64,000 nt of DNA. Source: Aeromonas tecta. GTDB lineage: Bacteria; Pseudomonadota; Gammaproteobacteria; Enterobacterales; Aeromonadaceae. A model generated the notes under the pieces. The model had not been told where the DNA came from and made no database searches. It saw nothing but the letters and a program-made list of their open reading frames with translations. The stretch spans positions 351,975-415,974 of the forward strand of contig NZ_CDCA01000020.1 of the NCBI RefSeq assembly GCF_000820185.1, in the 5' to 3' direction. The position numbers were made by a program, and so were the translations under genes. Positions 18,528-28,541 of the stretch are shown here, in pieces; position 1 is the stretch's first letter, and each line of letters begins with the position of its first letter.

Positions 18528-18597
18528 TCTTTCTCTCCAATCTCAACATGAGATGTCGTAACGGTTAATTCGTGCGGGTCGCAAGCACCCCGACCCC

Positions 18598-18688
18598 CAG
18601 GTTCGATGAGCGCAGCGCCATCGGATGTCCAATACGCCATTGGGCTCGCTGTGGTCCGATGATGCCGCTGCGCGACAAATCGAGCCTG
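18598..18688. repeat. Long imperfect inverted repeat (REP-like) between the nitrilase gene and tldD
   Basis: Outer arms CAGGTTCGAT and ATCGAGCCTG, then GCGCAGCGCCATCGGA and TCCGATGATGCCGCTGCGC, then CCAAT/ATTGG nest into one large stem-loop of about 91 nt with bulges. Shape and position between two co-oriented genes suggest a REP-type or mRNA-stabilising palindromic element. Whether it recurs elsewhere in the genome cannot be seen here. Confidence 0.5.
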
Positions 18689-18695
18689 CGAATAC

Positions 18696-19502
18696 TCAAA
18701 GCAGCCGGGCGTGATTCATCACCGGCATGGTGCGCTTCAATTCGTCGATAAGCCCGGCATCCATCTTCGCCAGCACGGTCGCGGTGCCGCCGGGCTGGCA
18801 GGCCAGCACCCGCCCCCAGGGATCGATCACCATGCTGTGGCCCCAGGTCTGGCGCCCCGTCTCGTGGGTGCCGCCCTGGTTGGCCGCCACCACATAACAC
18901 TGGTTCTCGATGGCGCGGGCCCGTAGCAGCGGCTCCCAGTGTGCCTCGCCGGTCACCGCCGTGAAGGCCGCCGGCACCAGCAACACCCGAGCACCGGATT
19001 GCGCCAGCTGGCGATAGAGCTCGGGGAAGCGCAAATCATAACAGATAGAGAGGCCGAGGGGACCAAAGGGGGAGTCTACCAGCACAGGTTCATGGCCCGG
19101 ACTGAAGGTCTCCGACTCCCGATAGCGGCCATGATTGTCGGCCACGTCCACATCGAACAGGTGGATCTTGTGATAGTGGCCCTTGAGATCCCCGCTCGGA
19201 TCGAACACCAGCGAGCTGGTGTGGATATGTTCCGAACCGGCAATGGCGGTGGGCATGGCGCCAGCCACCAGCCAGATCCCATGGGCTTTGGCCCATTCCG
19301 CCAGCTGTTGCTGGATTGGGCCATCGCCAAGGGTCTCGGCGCCGTCCAAATAGCCCTGCCGCTCGCCAAACAGGGCGAAGTTTTCCGGCAGCAACGCCAG
19401 CAACGGCCGCTCTGCTGGCAGGGCGGCAAGCTCGGCCTCGATCTGTGCCTTGTTGTCCTGCCAATGACGGCCAGAAATCAGTTGTATAGCGGCTAACCAC
19501 AT
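18696..19502 (-). CDS. Carbon-nitrogen hydrolase (nitrilase superfamily)
   Basis: The start at 19502 (MWLAAIQLISGRHW) follows an AAGGAG site; the frame continues upstream without support. The 268-residue protein has the Glu-Lys-Cys triad of the nitrilase superfamily: Glu 40 in LLPENFALF, Lys 112 in YHKIHLFD and Cys 154 in SICYDLRFPE. It resembles the deaminated-glutathione amidase (NIT1/YbeM) branch, a metabolite-repair enzyme, but this subfamily call is less certain. The position between yhdP and tldD is conserved in related gammaproteobacteria. Confidence 0.85.
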   Translation of the reverse strand: MWLAAIQLISGRHWQDNKAQIEAELAALPAERPLLALLPENFALFGERQGYLDGAETLGDGPIQQQLAEWAKAHGIWLVAGAMPTAIAGSEHIHTSSLVFDPSGDLKGHYHKIHLFDVDVADNHGRYRESETFSPGHEPVLVDSPFGPLGLSICYDLRFPELYRQLAQSGARVLLVPAAFTAVTGEAHWEPLLRARAIENQCYVVAANQGGTHETGRQTWGHSMVIDPWGRVLACQPGGTATVLAKMDAGLIDELKRTMPVMNHARLL

Positions 19503-19648
19503 GACTCGCTCCTTGTCGCGGGGCACGCCGTCGGATGCGGGGTGCATCCCGGCTTGCTGGGTAGTACGCACTATGAAAGGTTTTGGCGCAGGGGGAAAGC
19601 GGGTCTTGAGTCGCTCGCCATGCCGATGAAGAGATCCGGCATGCTCCG

Positions 19649-22600
19649 TCAGCGCTGGCCGCTTCCCTGATGTTTGGGATTGAGCAGGAAGGGGGTGACC
19701 TCCTCGGCGGGCAGGCTGGGCGCCACCGCGTCCACCGCCTGCTTCTGCTGCTGGTTCAGCTTGATGCGAGCCCGGTCTCGACCCGCCTCGATCAGTTTGG
19801 GATCGTTGATCGGGCCCGAGACCCGAAAATCGATGCGGGTCACCACGTCCACCACAGGCTCTAGCAGCTTGGAGAGCGCCAGCACATAGAGCCCGGTGAT
19901 CGGCGTGATGGAGAAGGCCGCCACCACCGGCAGGGTGCCTCCCAGGTTCGGGGAGAAGCTCAGATCGTAATCCAGGTGCCAGCGCACCAGATCGGCGATG
20001 CCCTCGCCGCGCAGGTTGCCCGCAGCCCCCTTCATGTAGAAGTCGTTGTTTTCCACCACACCTTGCTTGACCTTGGCCGAGGCGGACATGGATTCAAAAT
20101 AGAAGCCCTTGTCGAACACATCGCGAAAATCGAGGCGCAGCTTGCGCAGCAGCGAATCCAGGCTGAGCAGGGAGAGCAGGCGGGCCCCCTTGTCGTTGAC
20201 CTCACGCAGCGTGCCCCCTTCCAGCTGATAGTCGGCGCTGCCCGTCAGGGTGGGCAGGTCCAGCCGATAGGGCACGTCACGCCAGTTCAGATCCAGCGCC
20301 AACTTGCCCGGCGCATCGCCGATGGGAGAGGTGAAACCGAGTCGCTTGAGCAGCAGCTCGCTATTCTGGGTGTCGAGCTTGGCATGGGCGCGAGTCTGCA
20401 TCTGGCCGGATTGCGCCAGCCACTCGGCACTGCCTTTCAGGGTGCTGCCGGCCAGCCGGATCTCCAGCCCTTTGAGCGCCAGCTGATTCATACCGGGCAC
20501 CAGCTCCCCTTTCAGCTCGCCGAGCGGCAGGGTGCCGAAGCGACAATCCACACAGCTGAAGGTTAGCCAGGGAATGGTGTCCATAATGGCCTTGTCCTGC
20601 CTGGCATCGGGTTCGGGGCTGAGATCCGAGCCCTTGCCGGACCAATGGATACGGGCAAACTTGGCATCGATGGGCTGCTTGTCGGTGACGGGAATGCGCA
20701 CCACCCCCATCACATCCGGGCTGTCGATCATCACTTCGGTAGCCTGGCGTACCGGCCCCACGGTGAAGTGCACCGCCCTGATGTTGGCGCTGCCGATGTC
20801 GGCCCGAGCCAGCTGACCATCCACCCACCACTCTTGTGGCAGGAAGGCGGGGCCCACCACCGCATTGCCGCTCGGAGCCGAGTCTGGCAACCACAGCTTG
20901 AGCCGCGCTAGCCAGCCGGCCACATCCGCCTGCTGCTGGTTGATGGCGAGCAGCATCGGCTTGTCTTGCAGCACACGGGCGCCGGGTTGACCGACGTCGA
21001 CCCGCACCCGACTCAAGTAAGGGGCGCCCTCGCCATAGACCAGCTTGCTCTGCATATCCACATCGGCGCCCAGCACCCCGCGAATGTCGGCGCTGCCGTC
21101 GCGGCCACGCACCGTGACCTTGAGAGGCAGCTGGCTGTCGGCACCCTTGGCAAGGGGGCTCGGCAAGTCCAGTCCCATCCCTTGCAGGTTGGAGTTCAGC
21201 GCCAGCTGGAAGCTGAAGGGGCTGTTTTCCGGCAGGGTCAGCCCCAGGGTGCCGGTCCAGTTGCTGCGGCCCTTGAGCATGTCGAGGGCAGGAATGTCGC
21301 GGCGCTGACGGCTGCTGTCCCACAACCCCTTGAATTTGAGGTCAACCTGATAGCGATCCGGTAGCTGCTTGCCCTGATAATCCAGAGTCAGCGGCTGGTT
21401 CCACAGGCTGGCCTTGAGGTTACTGAAGCGCGTGTGTTCGTTGTCATACTCGAGCCTGCCCTCGACGCTCTCCAGCGGCATGTCCAGGGTGGCTATCCTG
21501 ACCTTGTTGTTATGGAAGCTGGCATCGCCGTTGGCCTTGACCTCACCCTTGCCATCGAGGGGAATGTCGAGCTTGACCGTGCCCTTCATCGGGCCGCGGA
21601 TCTCGATCTCCCGCAGCGCCTGGCCTACCGAGCCTCCCAGAGGAGAGTCCTGCAGATAGTCGCTGATGGCCTTGCCCTCGCCCGCGACCTTGGCATCCAC
21701 ATAGAGATGGGCACCAGGGTAGAGATCCGGGATCCAGGCATGCACCGAGTCGGAGCTAGCCTTGCCGAGCCGGGTCGAGCGGCTGTTCATGTCCAGGCTC
21801 GCGTTCTGGAACAGCAGGTCTATCTGCAAGTCGGTGAGCGGTTGCCAACCGGGGAAGAACTGGAAGGTCGCCTTCTCGAGCGGCACAGCTACCTGGAAGA
21901 TGCCTTTGCCGTTGGCATAAGGGAAGTCTCTGAACTCGCCGTACCAGAGCAGATCGGCGCTCGATGCCTGGCCCCCCTTGATCGCGCCACTCAGGTAGTC
22001 CACCAGGCCATCGCTCATCACCGCAAGCGGGTAGTAACGATCCGCATGAGCCGCCGTCTTGACGTCGATCCGGCCGGTCAGGGCGAGGAAGGGGTGCTCG
22101 AACAGATCGAGCCGGAAGCGGCTGGCGAGGTGCAAGTCCGAGTTATCCAACAGGATGTCCTGGCCGTAGAGCACCCAGCCTTCCGGTGCCTTCCACCAAT
22201 CGAGCCGCGCCCCTAGGCTGTTGACCGGGATCGGTACCTTGAAGTGACGGGCCGGATCCACCTTGCCCTTACCCAGAGTAAGCCGGGCGCTGCCGCCCTG
22301 CGGGGTCAACCAGAATTCGGCGTCGAGGTTCTGCAACCCCGGCACATCCCGCCAGGCCTTCATCCCGAATCCAAGCAGGTGCCCGCTGAGGGAGAGCCCC
22401 TGCCAGTTCGCATCCGCTTGCAGGATCAGATCCTGCAACTTGCCCTTGGGCTGGGTGCGTTTGAGTGTCTCGGTCAGCTTGGGGTAGAGACCCGATACCA
22501 GCTGGCTCAGGCTGACGACCTGCTGGATGTCGATGGCAGGCACATAGCCCAGGATGCGCTCCCCCACTCGCTCGAGCTGGAGCCGGCTTTGCAGCCAGGT

Positions 22601-23545
22601 CGAGCCGTCGAGCTTGAAGACCACATCATGACTGGCGAGCTGCCACTCCTCTCCTTCCCGTCGCAGCTGGATCTTGCCGCCGCGCAGATCGAGCCGGTGT
22701 GGATCCCCCTTGACCTCGTCCTTCCAGATCAGGTGACTGTTGCCAAAGGCCAACAAGGAATCGCCCAGCTGACCGTTGGCAAACTCGCTCCACAACTGGA
22801 AATCGAGCTGCCCCGTCACCTTGGGTTCGCCGGCATGGATCCTGGCCAGCATGGGGCTGATGTCGAGCTCGCTGGCCCCCAGATAGAGCTGCCCCTTGAG
22901 GCGATCGAGCCGCGCGGCGGGCGCATCCACGTCCAGGATGAGATCGATGGTGCTCTCGCCCACCCCGTTGATGAGATAAGCCTTGCCCACGCCCTGGTGG
23001 CGTTTGCCGCGGTTCTGCCAGCGCAGCTGAGCGATGTTGAGGGCACGTACCTCTCCCAGCGCGGTAGTGATGCTCAGGCGAGTGTCGTGAATATCGAAGG
23101 TGGAGAGCTGGGTCAGCAGGAAACGCAGCAGGGCTTCCTGCTGGTTCGGACTCTTCTCGTCGTGCGGGGCGGCGGGCTGCGCCAGATCCAGGGCGATATC
23201 ACCGTCGCTCAACAGCAGCTGGCCGAACACCGGCCGCCACTCATTGACCGAGCGCCAGAAGTCGAGGTGAGCCCAGACCTTGCCAAGGCGCAGGGAGAAA
23301 CGCCCCGAATCGGGAGCGATCGCCAGCCCTTGCAGCTCGAGAGCCGGGCCGCGCCGGGTCCAGTCCAGGCCGACGTGGTCGACGCTGATCTCCAGCTGGC
23401 TGTTGCCCAGCAAGGAGGCTATCAACGCCTGTCGATGCTGGTTGAGCATGGGGCCGCCAAGACGTACTAGGCTGACCAAAATGGCCAGCAGCACGAAGAA
23501 GACCCCGAGGGCTAACCAGCCCCGACTCAACCAGCGGTAGACCAA
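19649..23545 (-). CDS. yhdP: YhdP, AsmA-like intermembrane phospholipid-transport protein
   Basis: A 1298-residue protein with one N-terminal transmembrane helix (LALGVFFVLLAILVSLV) and a very long periplasmic region of repeated beta segments. The C-terminal AsmA-like part includes a hydrophobic segment (LPVVAAFSITPITGLYVLAL). Length and order match YhdP. In E. coli, YhdP, TamB and YdbH form bridges that carry phospholipids to the outer membrane. The start appears to be TTG, immediately after the rng stop (TAATTG); a later in-frame TTG is possible. It lies directly downstream of rng, as in many gammaproteobacteria. Confidence 0.88.
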   Translation of the reverse strand: MVYRWLSRGWLALGVFFVLLAILVSLVRLGGPMLNQHRQALIASLLGNSQLEISVDHVGLDWTRRGPALELQGLAIAPDSGRFSLRLGKVWAHLDFWRSVNEWRPVFGQLLLSDGDIALDLAQPAAPHDEKSPNQQEALLRFLLTQLSTFDIHDTRLSITTALGEVRALNIAQLRWQNRGKRHQGVGKAYLINGVGESTIDLILDVDAPAARLDRLKGQLYLGASELDISPMLARIHAGEPKVTGQLDFQLWSEFANGQLGDSLLAFGNSHLIWKDEVKGDPHRLDLRGGKIQLRREGEEWQLASHDVVFKLDGSTWLQSRLQLERVGERILGYVPAIDIQQVVSLSQLVSGLYPKLTETLKRTQPKGKLQDLILQADANWQGLSLSGHLLGFGMKAWRDVPGLQNLDAEFWLTPQGGSARLTLGKGKVDPARHFKVPIPVNSLGARLDWWKAPEGWVLYGQDILLDNSDLHLASRFRLDLFEHPFLALTGRIDVKTAAHADRYYPLAVMSDGLVDYLSGAIKGGQASSADLLWYGEFRDFPYANGKGIFQVAVPLEKATFQFFPGWQPLTDLQIDLLFQNASLDMNSRSTRLGKASSDSVHAWIPDLYPGAHLYVDAKVAGEGKAISDYLQDSPLGGSVGQALREIEIRGPMKGTVKLDIPLDGKGEVKANGDASFHNNKVRIATLDMPLESVEGRLEYDNEHTRFSNLKASLWNQPLTLDYQGKQLPDRYQVDLKFKGLWDSSRQRRDIPALDMLKGRSNWTGTLGLTLPENSPFSFQLALNSNLQGMGLDLPSPLAKGADSQLPLKVTVRGRDGSADIRGVLGADVDMQSKLVYGEGAPYLSRVRVDVGQPGARVLQDKPMLLAINQQQADVAGWLARLKLWLPDSAPSGNAVVGPAFLPQEWWVDGQLARADIGSANIRAVHFTVGPVRQATEVMIDSPDVMGVVRIPVTDKQPIDAKFARIHWSGKGSDLSPEPDARQDKAIMDTIPWLTFSCVDCRFGTLPLGELKGELVPGMNQLALKGLEIRLAGSTLKGSAEWLAQSGQMQTRAHAKLDTQNSELLLKRLGFTSPIGDAPGKLALDLNWRDVPYRLDLPTLTGSADYQLEGGTLREVNDKGARLLSLLSLDSLLRKLRLDFRDVFDKGFYFESMSASAKVKQGVVENNDFYMKGAAGNLRGEGIADLVRWHLDYDLSFSPNLGGTLPVVAAFSITPITGLYVLALSKLLEPVVDVVTRIDFRVSGPINDPKLIEAGRDRARIKLNQQQKQAVDAVAPSLPAEEVTPFLLNPKHQGSGQR

Positions 23546-25015
23546 TTACATCATCACCACATCGAATTGTTCCTGCCCACAGAGCGGTTCGGTCACCACC
23601 CTGACCTGCTTGCCGATGAAGACTTCCAGCTCGGCCAGGCTATGAGACTCCTCGCCCCGCAGGTAATCGGCCACCGAGGGCGCCGCATAGACGGTGAACT
23701 GATCCGCATCGTAGGCGCGGTTAACGCGGATGATCTCCCGCAGGATCTCGAAGCAGACCGACTCCACCGTCTTGACCCGGCCACGGCCCTTGCACTCTGG
23801 GCACTCGGAGCAGAGCACGTGCTCCAGGCTCTCGCGGGTACGTTTGCGGGTCATCTCTACCAGGCCGAGCTGGGAGAAGCCGTTGACGTTGGTCTTGGCT
23901 CTGTCCTTGGCCAGCGCCAGCTCCAGGCTGTGCAGCACCCGGCGGCGGTGATCCTCGGACTGCATGTCGATGAAGTCGATGATGATGATGCCACCGAGGT
24001 TGCGCAGCCGCAGATGGCGCGCGATGGCGGCGGTGGCCTCGACGTTGGTGTTGAAGATGGTCTCTTCCAGATTGCGGTGGCCGACGAAGGCGCCGGTGTT
24101 GATGTCCACCGTGGTCATGGCTTCGGTCTGGTCGATGATGAGGTAGCCGCCGGATTTCAGCTCCACCTTGCGCTCAAGCGCGCGCTGGATCTCGTTCTCC
24201 ACGTCGTAGAGATCGAAGATGGGCGACTCGCCGGAGTAGTATTCCAGCTTGTTGGCGAGCTCAGGCACATACTCCCCGGTGAAGTGGGCGAGCAACTCGA
24301 AGCTCTGACGGGAATCGACCCGGATCTTGTCGAGTTCGGCGCCGACGAAGTCGCGCACCACCCGAAACGCCAGGCTGGGATCCTCATAGAGGATCTTGCA
24401 GGGCGGGTATTTGTGCTTGCGCTCCAGGATCTTGCGCCACAGCCGCTTCAAGAAGGCAGCATCCTGCTCCAGCTCCTGTTCACCCACCCCTTCGGCGGCG
24501 GTGCGGATGATGTAACCGCCGAGATCATCCACGTAGCCAGCCACGGTGCGCTTGAGGCGCTCACGCTCGGCTTCCGATTCGATACGCTGGGAGACGCCCA
24601 CATGGGCGCTGCCCGGCATAAATACCAGATAACGCGACGGCAAGGTGATGTCGGTGGTGAGACGGGCACCCTTGGTACCCAGCGGATCTTTCACCACCTG
24701 CACCATGATGTCCTGCCCCTGGCGCACCAGCTCGGCGATATTGCCGGCCTGGAACTGTTCCTTCTCCTTGATCGCCACACATTCGGTGTGCGGCACTATG
24801 TCGGAGGCGTGCAGGAAGGCGGCCTTGTCCATGCCGATGTCGACGAAGGCGGCCTGCATACCGGGCAATACCCGGCTGATCTTGCCCTTGTAAATGTTGC
24901 CCACGATGCCGCGCTTGGCCTGACGCTCTACATGCACTTCCTGCAGCAGACCGTTTTCGACCAGGGCGACCCGGGTTTCAGAAGGGGTGACGTTCACCAG
25001 CAGTTCTACTGACAT
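23546..25015 (-). CDS. rng: Ribonuclease G
   Basis: A 489-residue protein with the RNase E/G catalytic core. The S1 domain near residues 38-120 includes GNIYKGKISRVLPGMQAAFVDIG (landmark), followed by the RNase H-like and DNase I-like parts (DINTGAFVGHRNLEETI, with catalytic Asp). The zinc-link motif is CSECPECKGRG. It lacks the long C-terminal scaffold of RNase E, so it is RNase G, which matures the 5' end of 16S rRNA and decays some mRNAs. It follows maf after 170 nt and is followed at once by yhdP. Start ATG at 25015. Confidence 0.93.
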   Translation of the reverse strand: MSVELLVNVTPSETRVALVENGLLQEVHVERQAKRGIVGNIYKGKISRVLPGMQAAFVDIGMDKAAFLHASDIVPHTECVAIKEKEQFQAGNIAELVRQGQDIMVQVVKDPLGTKGARLTTDITLPSRYLVFMPGSAHVGVSQRIESEAERERLKRTVAGYVDDLGGYIIRTAAEGVGEQELEQDAAFLKRLWRKILERKHKYPPCKILYEDPSLAFRVVRDFVGAELDKIRVDSRQSFELLAHFTGEYVPELANKLEYYSGESPIFDLYDVENEIQRALERKVELKSGGYLIIDQTEAMTTVDINTGAFVGHRNLEETIFNTNVEATAAIARHLRLRNLGGIIIIDFIDMQSEDHRRRVLHSLELALAKDRAKTNVNGFSQLGLVEMTRKRTRESLEHVLCSECPECKGRGRVKTVESVCFEILREIIRVNRAYDADQFTVYAAPSVADYLRGEESHSLAELEVFIGKQVRVVTEPLCGQEQFDVVMM

Positions 25016-25185
25016 AAGTTACCTTGCCTTTCTAGTTTTAAATTCTGGCTGCCGTCTATCGGCTTGGCGCGCGCCACAGTGGTAAGTATCAGTTGCTCGA
25101 CTGACCTCTGCCTGTGATGGTATGAGCACCATTTCCCGGCACTGTGCACGCAAGTGGTAACGCAGCAGGAGACCGCTTGGGACCG

Positions 25186-25773
25186 TTATCGACTCTGTTC
25201 GAGCTGCTGGCGGATCAGCAGATCCGTCTCCAGCAGGGGCAGGCCGACCACGGCGCTATAACTCCCCTCGAGCCGGCTGACAAACTTGCCGGCGATCCCC
25301 TGGATCGCATAGGCACCGGCCTTGTCACAGGGTTCGCCGGTGCGCCAGTAGGCCTCGATCTCGGCCTCGTCCAGCTTGCGAAACGCCACATTGGTGGTGA
25401 CCAGGCGCACGTCGCAGCGCTCGGGGGTGGCCAGGGCCACCGCCGTCATCACCTGATGCACCTTGCCGGAGAGTGATTCCAGCATATCTTTGGCGTCGAG
25501 CAGATCGGACGGCTTCTCCAGCACCCGATCCCCCAGCACCACTATGGTGTCGGCGCCCAGCACCGGCAGCGCCGTCGGCGCGGCGGCCACGCCAGCCATC
25601 GCCTTGTCACGGGCCAGCCGGCAGACATAATCCTGGGGCTTCTCGCCCTCTTCCCGCTGCTCGGGTACATCCAGCCTGAGCACCTCGAAGCGGTAGCCCA
25701 ACTGGGTCAGCAGTTCGTGCCGACGGGGCGAGCCCGAGGCGAGATACAGTTGCAGTTCGTTGTGCTTGTTCAT
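25186..25773 (-). CDS. maf: Maf-family nucleoside triphosphate pyrophosphatase (YhdE-like)
   Basis: The 195-residue product starts [28 protein letters not shown] is the Maf phosphate-binding motif, and GADTIV near residue 70 provides the acidic catalytic residues. Maf proteins of the YhdE type hydrolyse dTTP/UTP and related modified nucleotides. The ATG at 25773 is chosen over an in-frame GTG 6 nt upstream. A diverged copy of its first codons lies in the gap after mreD, described separately. It sits between mreD and rng in the conserved mreBCD-maf-rng order. Confidence 0.9.
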   Translation of the reverse strand: MNKHNELQLYLASGSPRRHELLTQLGYRFEVLRLDVPEQREEGEKPQDYVCRLARDKAMAGVAAAPTALPVLGADTIVVLGDRVLEKPSDLLDAKDMLESLSGKVHQVMTAVALATPERCDVRLVTTNVAFRKLDEAEIEAYWRTGEPCDKAGAYAIQGIAGKFVSRLEGSYSAVVGLPLLETDLLIRQQLEQSR

Positions 25774-25830
25774 ATTCACTCAATGGGATGAGGTACAGTT
25801 ACAATTTATTGTTTTTGCTCACATTCACTT
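25773..25830 (-). repeat. Diverged tandem duplication of the mreD/maf junction
   Basis: The mreD 3' end plus a GTG-initiated heptapeptide frame (MSKNNKL then TAA, 25799-25822) is repeated 49 nt downstream as the real maf start (MNKHNEL). The segments from AAGTGAATGTGAGC and GAGTGAATATGAAC onward agree at about 28 of 37 positions. The differences are mostly transitions. Confidence 0.6.
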
Positions 25831-26310
25831 GATATTGAAGTGACGGCGCACCTTGCGCAAGACCATAAATATCCAGGGCCATATTAGCATCGTCGTCAGG
25901 GTCGACCAAAAATAGGCGAAATTGAGGCTGGCGCGGCTGAACAGGTGCTCGGCCCAGAATACGGTGATCTTCCCCACCAGCGAGAGCAGACCGATGATCA
26001 GCGCCTGCTGCCAGAGGGAAAAGTTACGGATCTTCTGAAACTGGAAGGCCGCCAGATAGGTGGTAATGGCCATGGCCATGGCCCGCACTCCGAGCGTGCT
26101 GCCGAGCAGCACATCCAGCAGCAGGCCAGCTACCCAGGCGGTACCGACATTGGCCCGGTGCGGCAACGCCAACGCCCAGTAAATGAGCACCATGGCGAGC
26201 CAGTCTGGCCGAAAGGGTTCGAATTGAAAGGGAAGCGGCAGGATCGACAGGCACAGCGCCAGCAGGACCGAAATCCAGATCCAGATCCTGCCACTGGCGG
26301 GTTGCAGCAT
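25825..26310 (-). CDS. mreD: MreD, rod shape-determining membrane protein
   Basis: A 161-residue, very hydrophobic protein with five to six membrane helices (WISVLLALCLSILPLPF, LIIGLLSLVGKITVFW). It ends in a short basic tail (RRHFNIK). Size, hydropathy and place after mreC identify it as MreD of the elongasome that guides side-wall peptidoglycan synthesis. Start and stop of mreC and mreD share one nucleotide. Confidence 0.88.
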   Translation of the reverse strand: MLQPASGRIWIWISVLLALCLSILPLPFQFEPFRPDWLAMVLIYWALALPHRANVGTAWVAGLLLDVLLGSTLGVRAMAMAITTYLAAFQFQKIRNFSLWQQALIIGLLSLVGKITVFWAEHLFSRASLNFAYFWSTLTTMLIWPWIFMVLRKVRRHFNIK

Positions 26311-27242
26311 CAGCGCGTCGCCCCCGCCGCCGAGGTGGCGGTCGCAGCAGAAGCCGAGGTTGCCGTTGCCGCAGAAGCTGCGGCAGCCGGTGTCGCGGCA
26401 TCATTGTCGTGCACCTCAGGTTTCTTGTCGGTCCAGAGCAGCAGCAGGTAGCGCAATCTGTCCAGCGCCACCAGTGGCTTGGCCTCGACCTGGGCGAACG
26501 GTTTGCCTTCCACGTAATCAGAACGGGTCACTGTTGCCACCGGATAACCTTCCGGGAAACGTCCACCGAGGCCGGAGGTGACCAGCAGGTCACCGACCTG
26601 CACGTCGGTATTGCGCGGCAGGTTGCGCAGCTCCAGCTTGTCCAGCTCGCCGCTGCCGGAGGCGATGGCGCGCAGATCGTTGCGCAGCACCCGCACCGGA
26701 ATGCCGTGGCTGGAGTCGGTGACCAGCAGCACCCGGCTGGTGGTGGAGCCGACGTGCAGCACCTGACCTATCACCCCCTGATCGTTGATCACCGGCTGAC
26801 CGTTATAGACGCCGTCCAGTGCCCCCTTGTTGATCAGCACCTGATGGCTGAAGGGGTCGGAATCCACCGACAGCAGCTCGGCCACCATCTTGCGGGACTC
26901 CTTGTGCACCGGCGAGCCGAGCAGCTCACGCAGCCGCTGGTTCTCGTGCTCCAGCTGATCCAGCTTGAGCAGACGCGATCGCAGGGTGAACAGCTGTTGT
27001 TCCTGCTGCTTGGTCTGTTCGATCAGACTGGATCGGGTTTGCACCTGGGTCGACATGGTGTCGAGCAGGGTGCCTGGGGCATTGGCGATGTATTGCAGCG
27101 GGCTGACCAGCGAACTCAGATAGACGCGGACATGGGTAAACACACCGAAGCGGGAATCCGCGACGATGGCAGCGACAGAGATGATGACGGCGAGAAACAA
27201 CCGTAACTGAAGCGAAGGGCCTCTACCAAAAATGGGTTTCAT
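26310..27242 (-). CDS. mreC: MreC, rod shape-determining periplasmic protein
   Basis: A 310-residue protein with one N-terminal helix (FLAVIISVAAIVADSRFG), a coiled coil (about residues 65-110), then the paired beta domains of MreC with GAVIGQV-like loops. The C-terminal tail is a low-complexity run of Ala, Ser and Thr ([15 protein letters not shown]), which is variable in MreC proteins. MreC links MreB filaments to cell-wall enzymes. Transcription from mreB passes a hairpin at 27251-27279 before reaching it. Confidence 0.92.
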   Translation of the reverse strand: MKPIFGRGPSLQLRLFLAVIISVAAIVADSRFGVFTHVRVYLSSLVSPLQYIANAPGTLLDTMSTQVQTRSSLIEQTKQQEQQLFTLRSRLLKLDQLEHENQRLRELLGSPVHKESRKMVAELLSVDSDPFSHQVLINKGALDGVYNGQPVINDQGVIGQVLHVGSTTSRVLLVTDSSHGIPVRVLRNDLRAIASGSGELDKLELRNLPRNTDVQVGDLLVTSGLGGRFPEGYPVATVTRSDYVEGKPFAQVEAKPLVALDRLRYLLLLWTDKKPEVHDNDAATPAAAASAATATSASAATATSAAGATR

Positions 27243-27250
27243 GAGTCGTC

Positions 27251-27279
27251 AAAAAAGAGCCGGCACGCTGGCCGGCTTT
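27251..27279 (-). terminator. Terminator-like hairpin between mreB and mreC
   Basis: On the minus strand AAAGCCGGC-CAGCGT-GCCGGCTC is followed by TTTTTT, directly after the mreB stop. It would reduce read-through into mreCD, which suits the higher need for MreB. Confidence 0.7.
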
Positions 27280-27284
27280 GGGTC

Positions 27285-28367
<1,083 letters not shown>

Positions 28368-28370
28368 CTA

Positions 28371-28399
28371 ACTTTACCAATGCCCACCCCAATGGGCAA
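28371..28399 (-). promoter_or_regulatory. Predicted mreB promoter
   Basis: Minus strand: -35 TTGCCC (28394-28399), 17-nt spacer, -10 TAAAGT (28371-28376) preceded by a TG extension. It is about 45 nt upstream of the mreB ATG. It lies in the gap after mshQ, so mreB need not depend on the msh operon. Confidence 0.55.
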
Positions 28400-28541
28400 G
28401 CGCTCAAACTGTCGCCAATCAATCAAACGCGACAAAAATGCGAGTCATCACTCACCCGCACAGGCCGACAAACACTACGAAACAAGGAGATAAGGCGCTG
28501 GCTCACGCCAAACAGCCCCTATCCCCGTCAGCAGATCAATT

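Noticed and set aside
18528..18597. Possible copy of the tldD start after the nitrilase gene
   Set aside because: TTGAGT occurs at both places, but similarity beyond it is too weak to count as another junction duplication.
19503..19648. Possible junction duplication between yhdP and the nitrilase gene
   Set aside because: Only a GGAGC..CATG-like match is shared; no extended similarity or frame.
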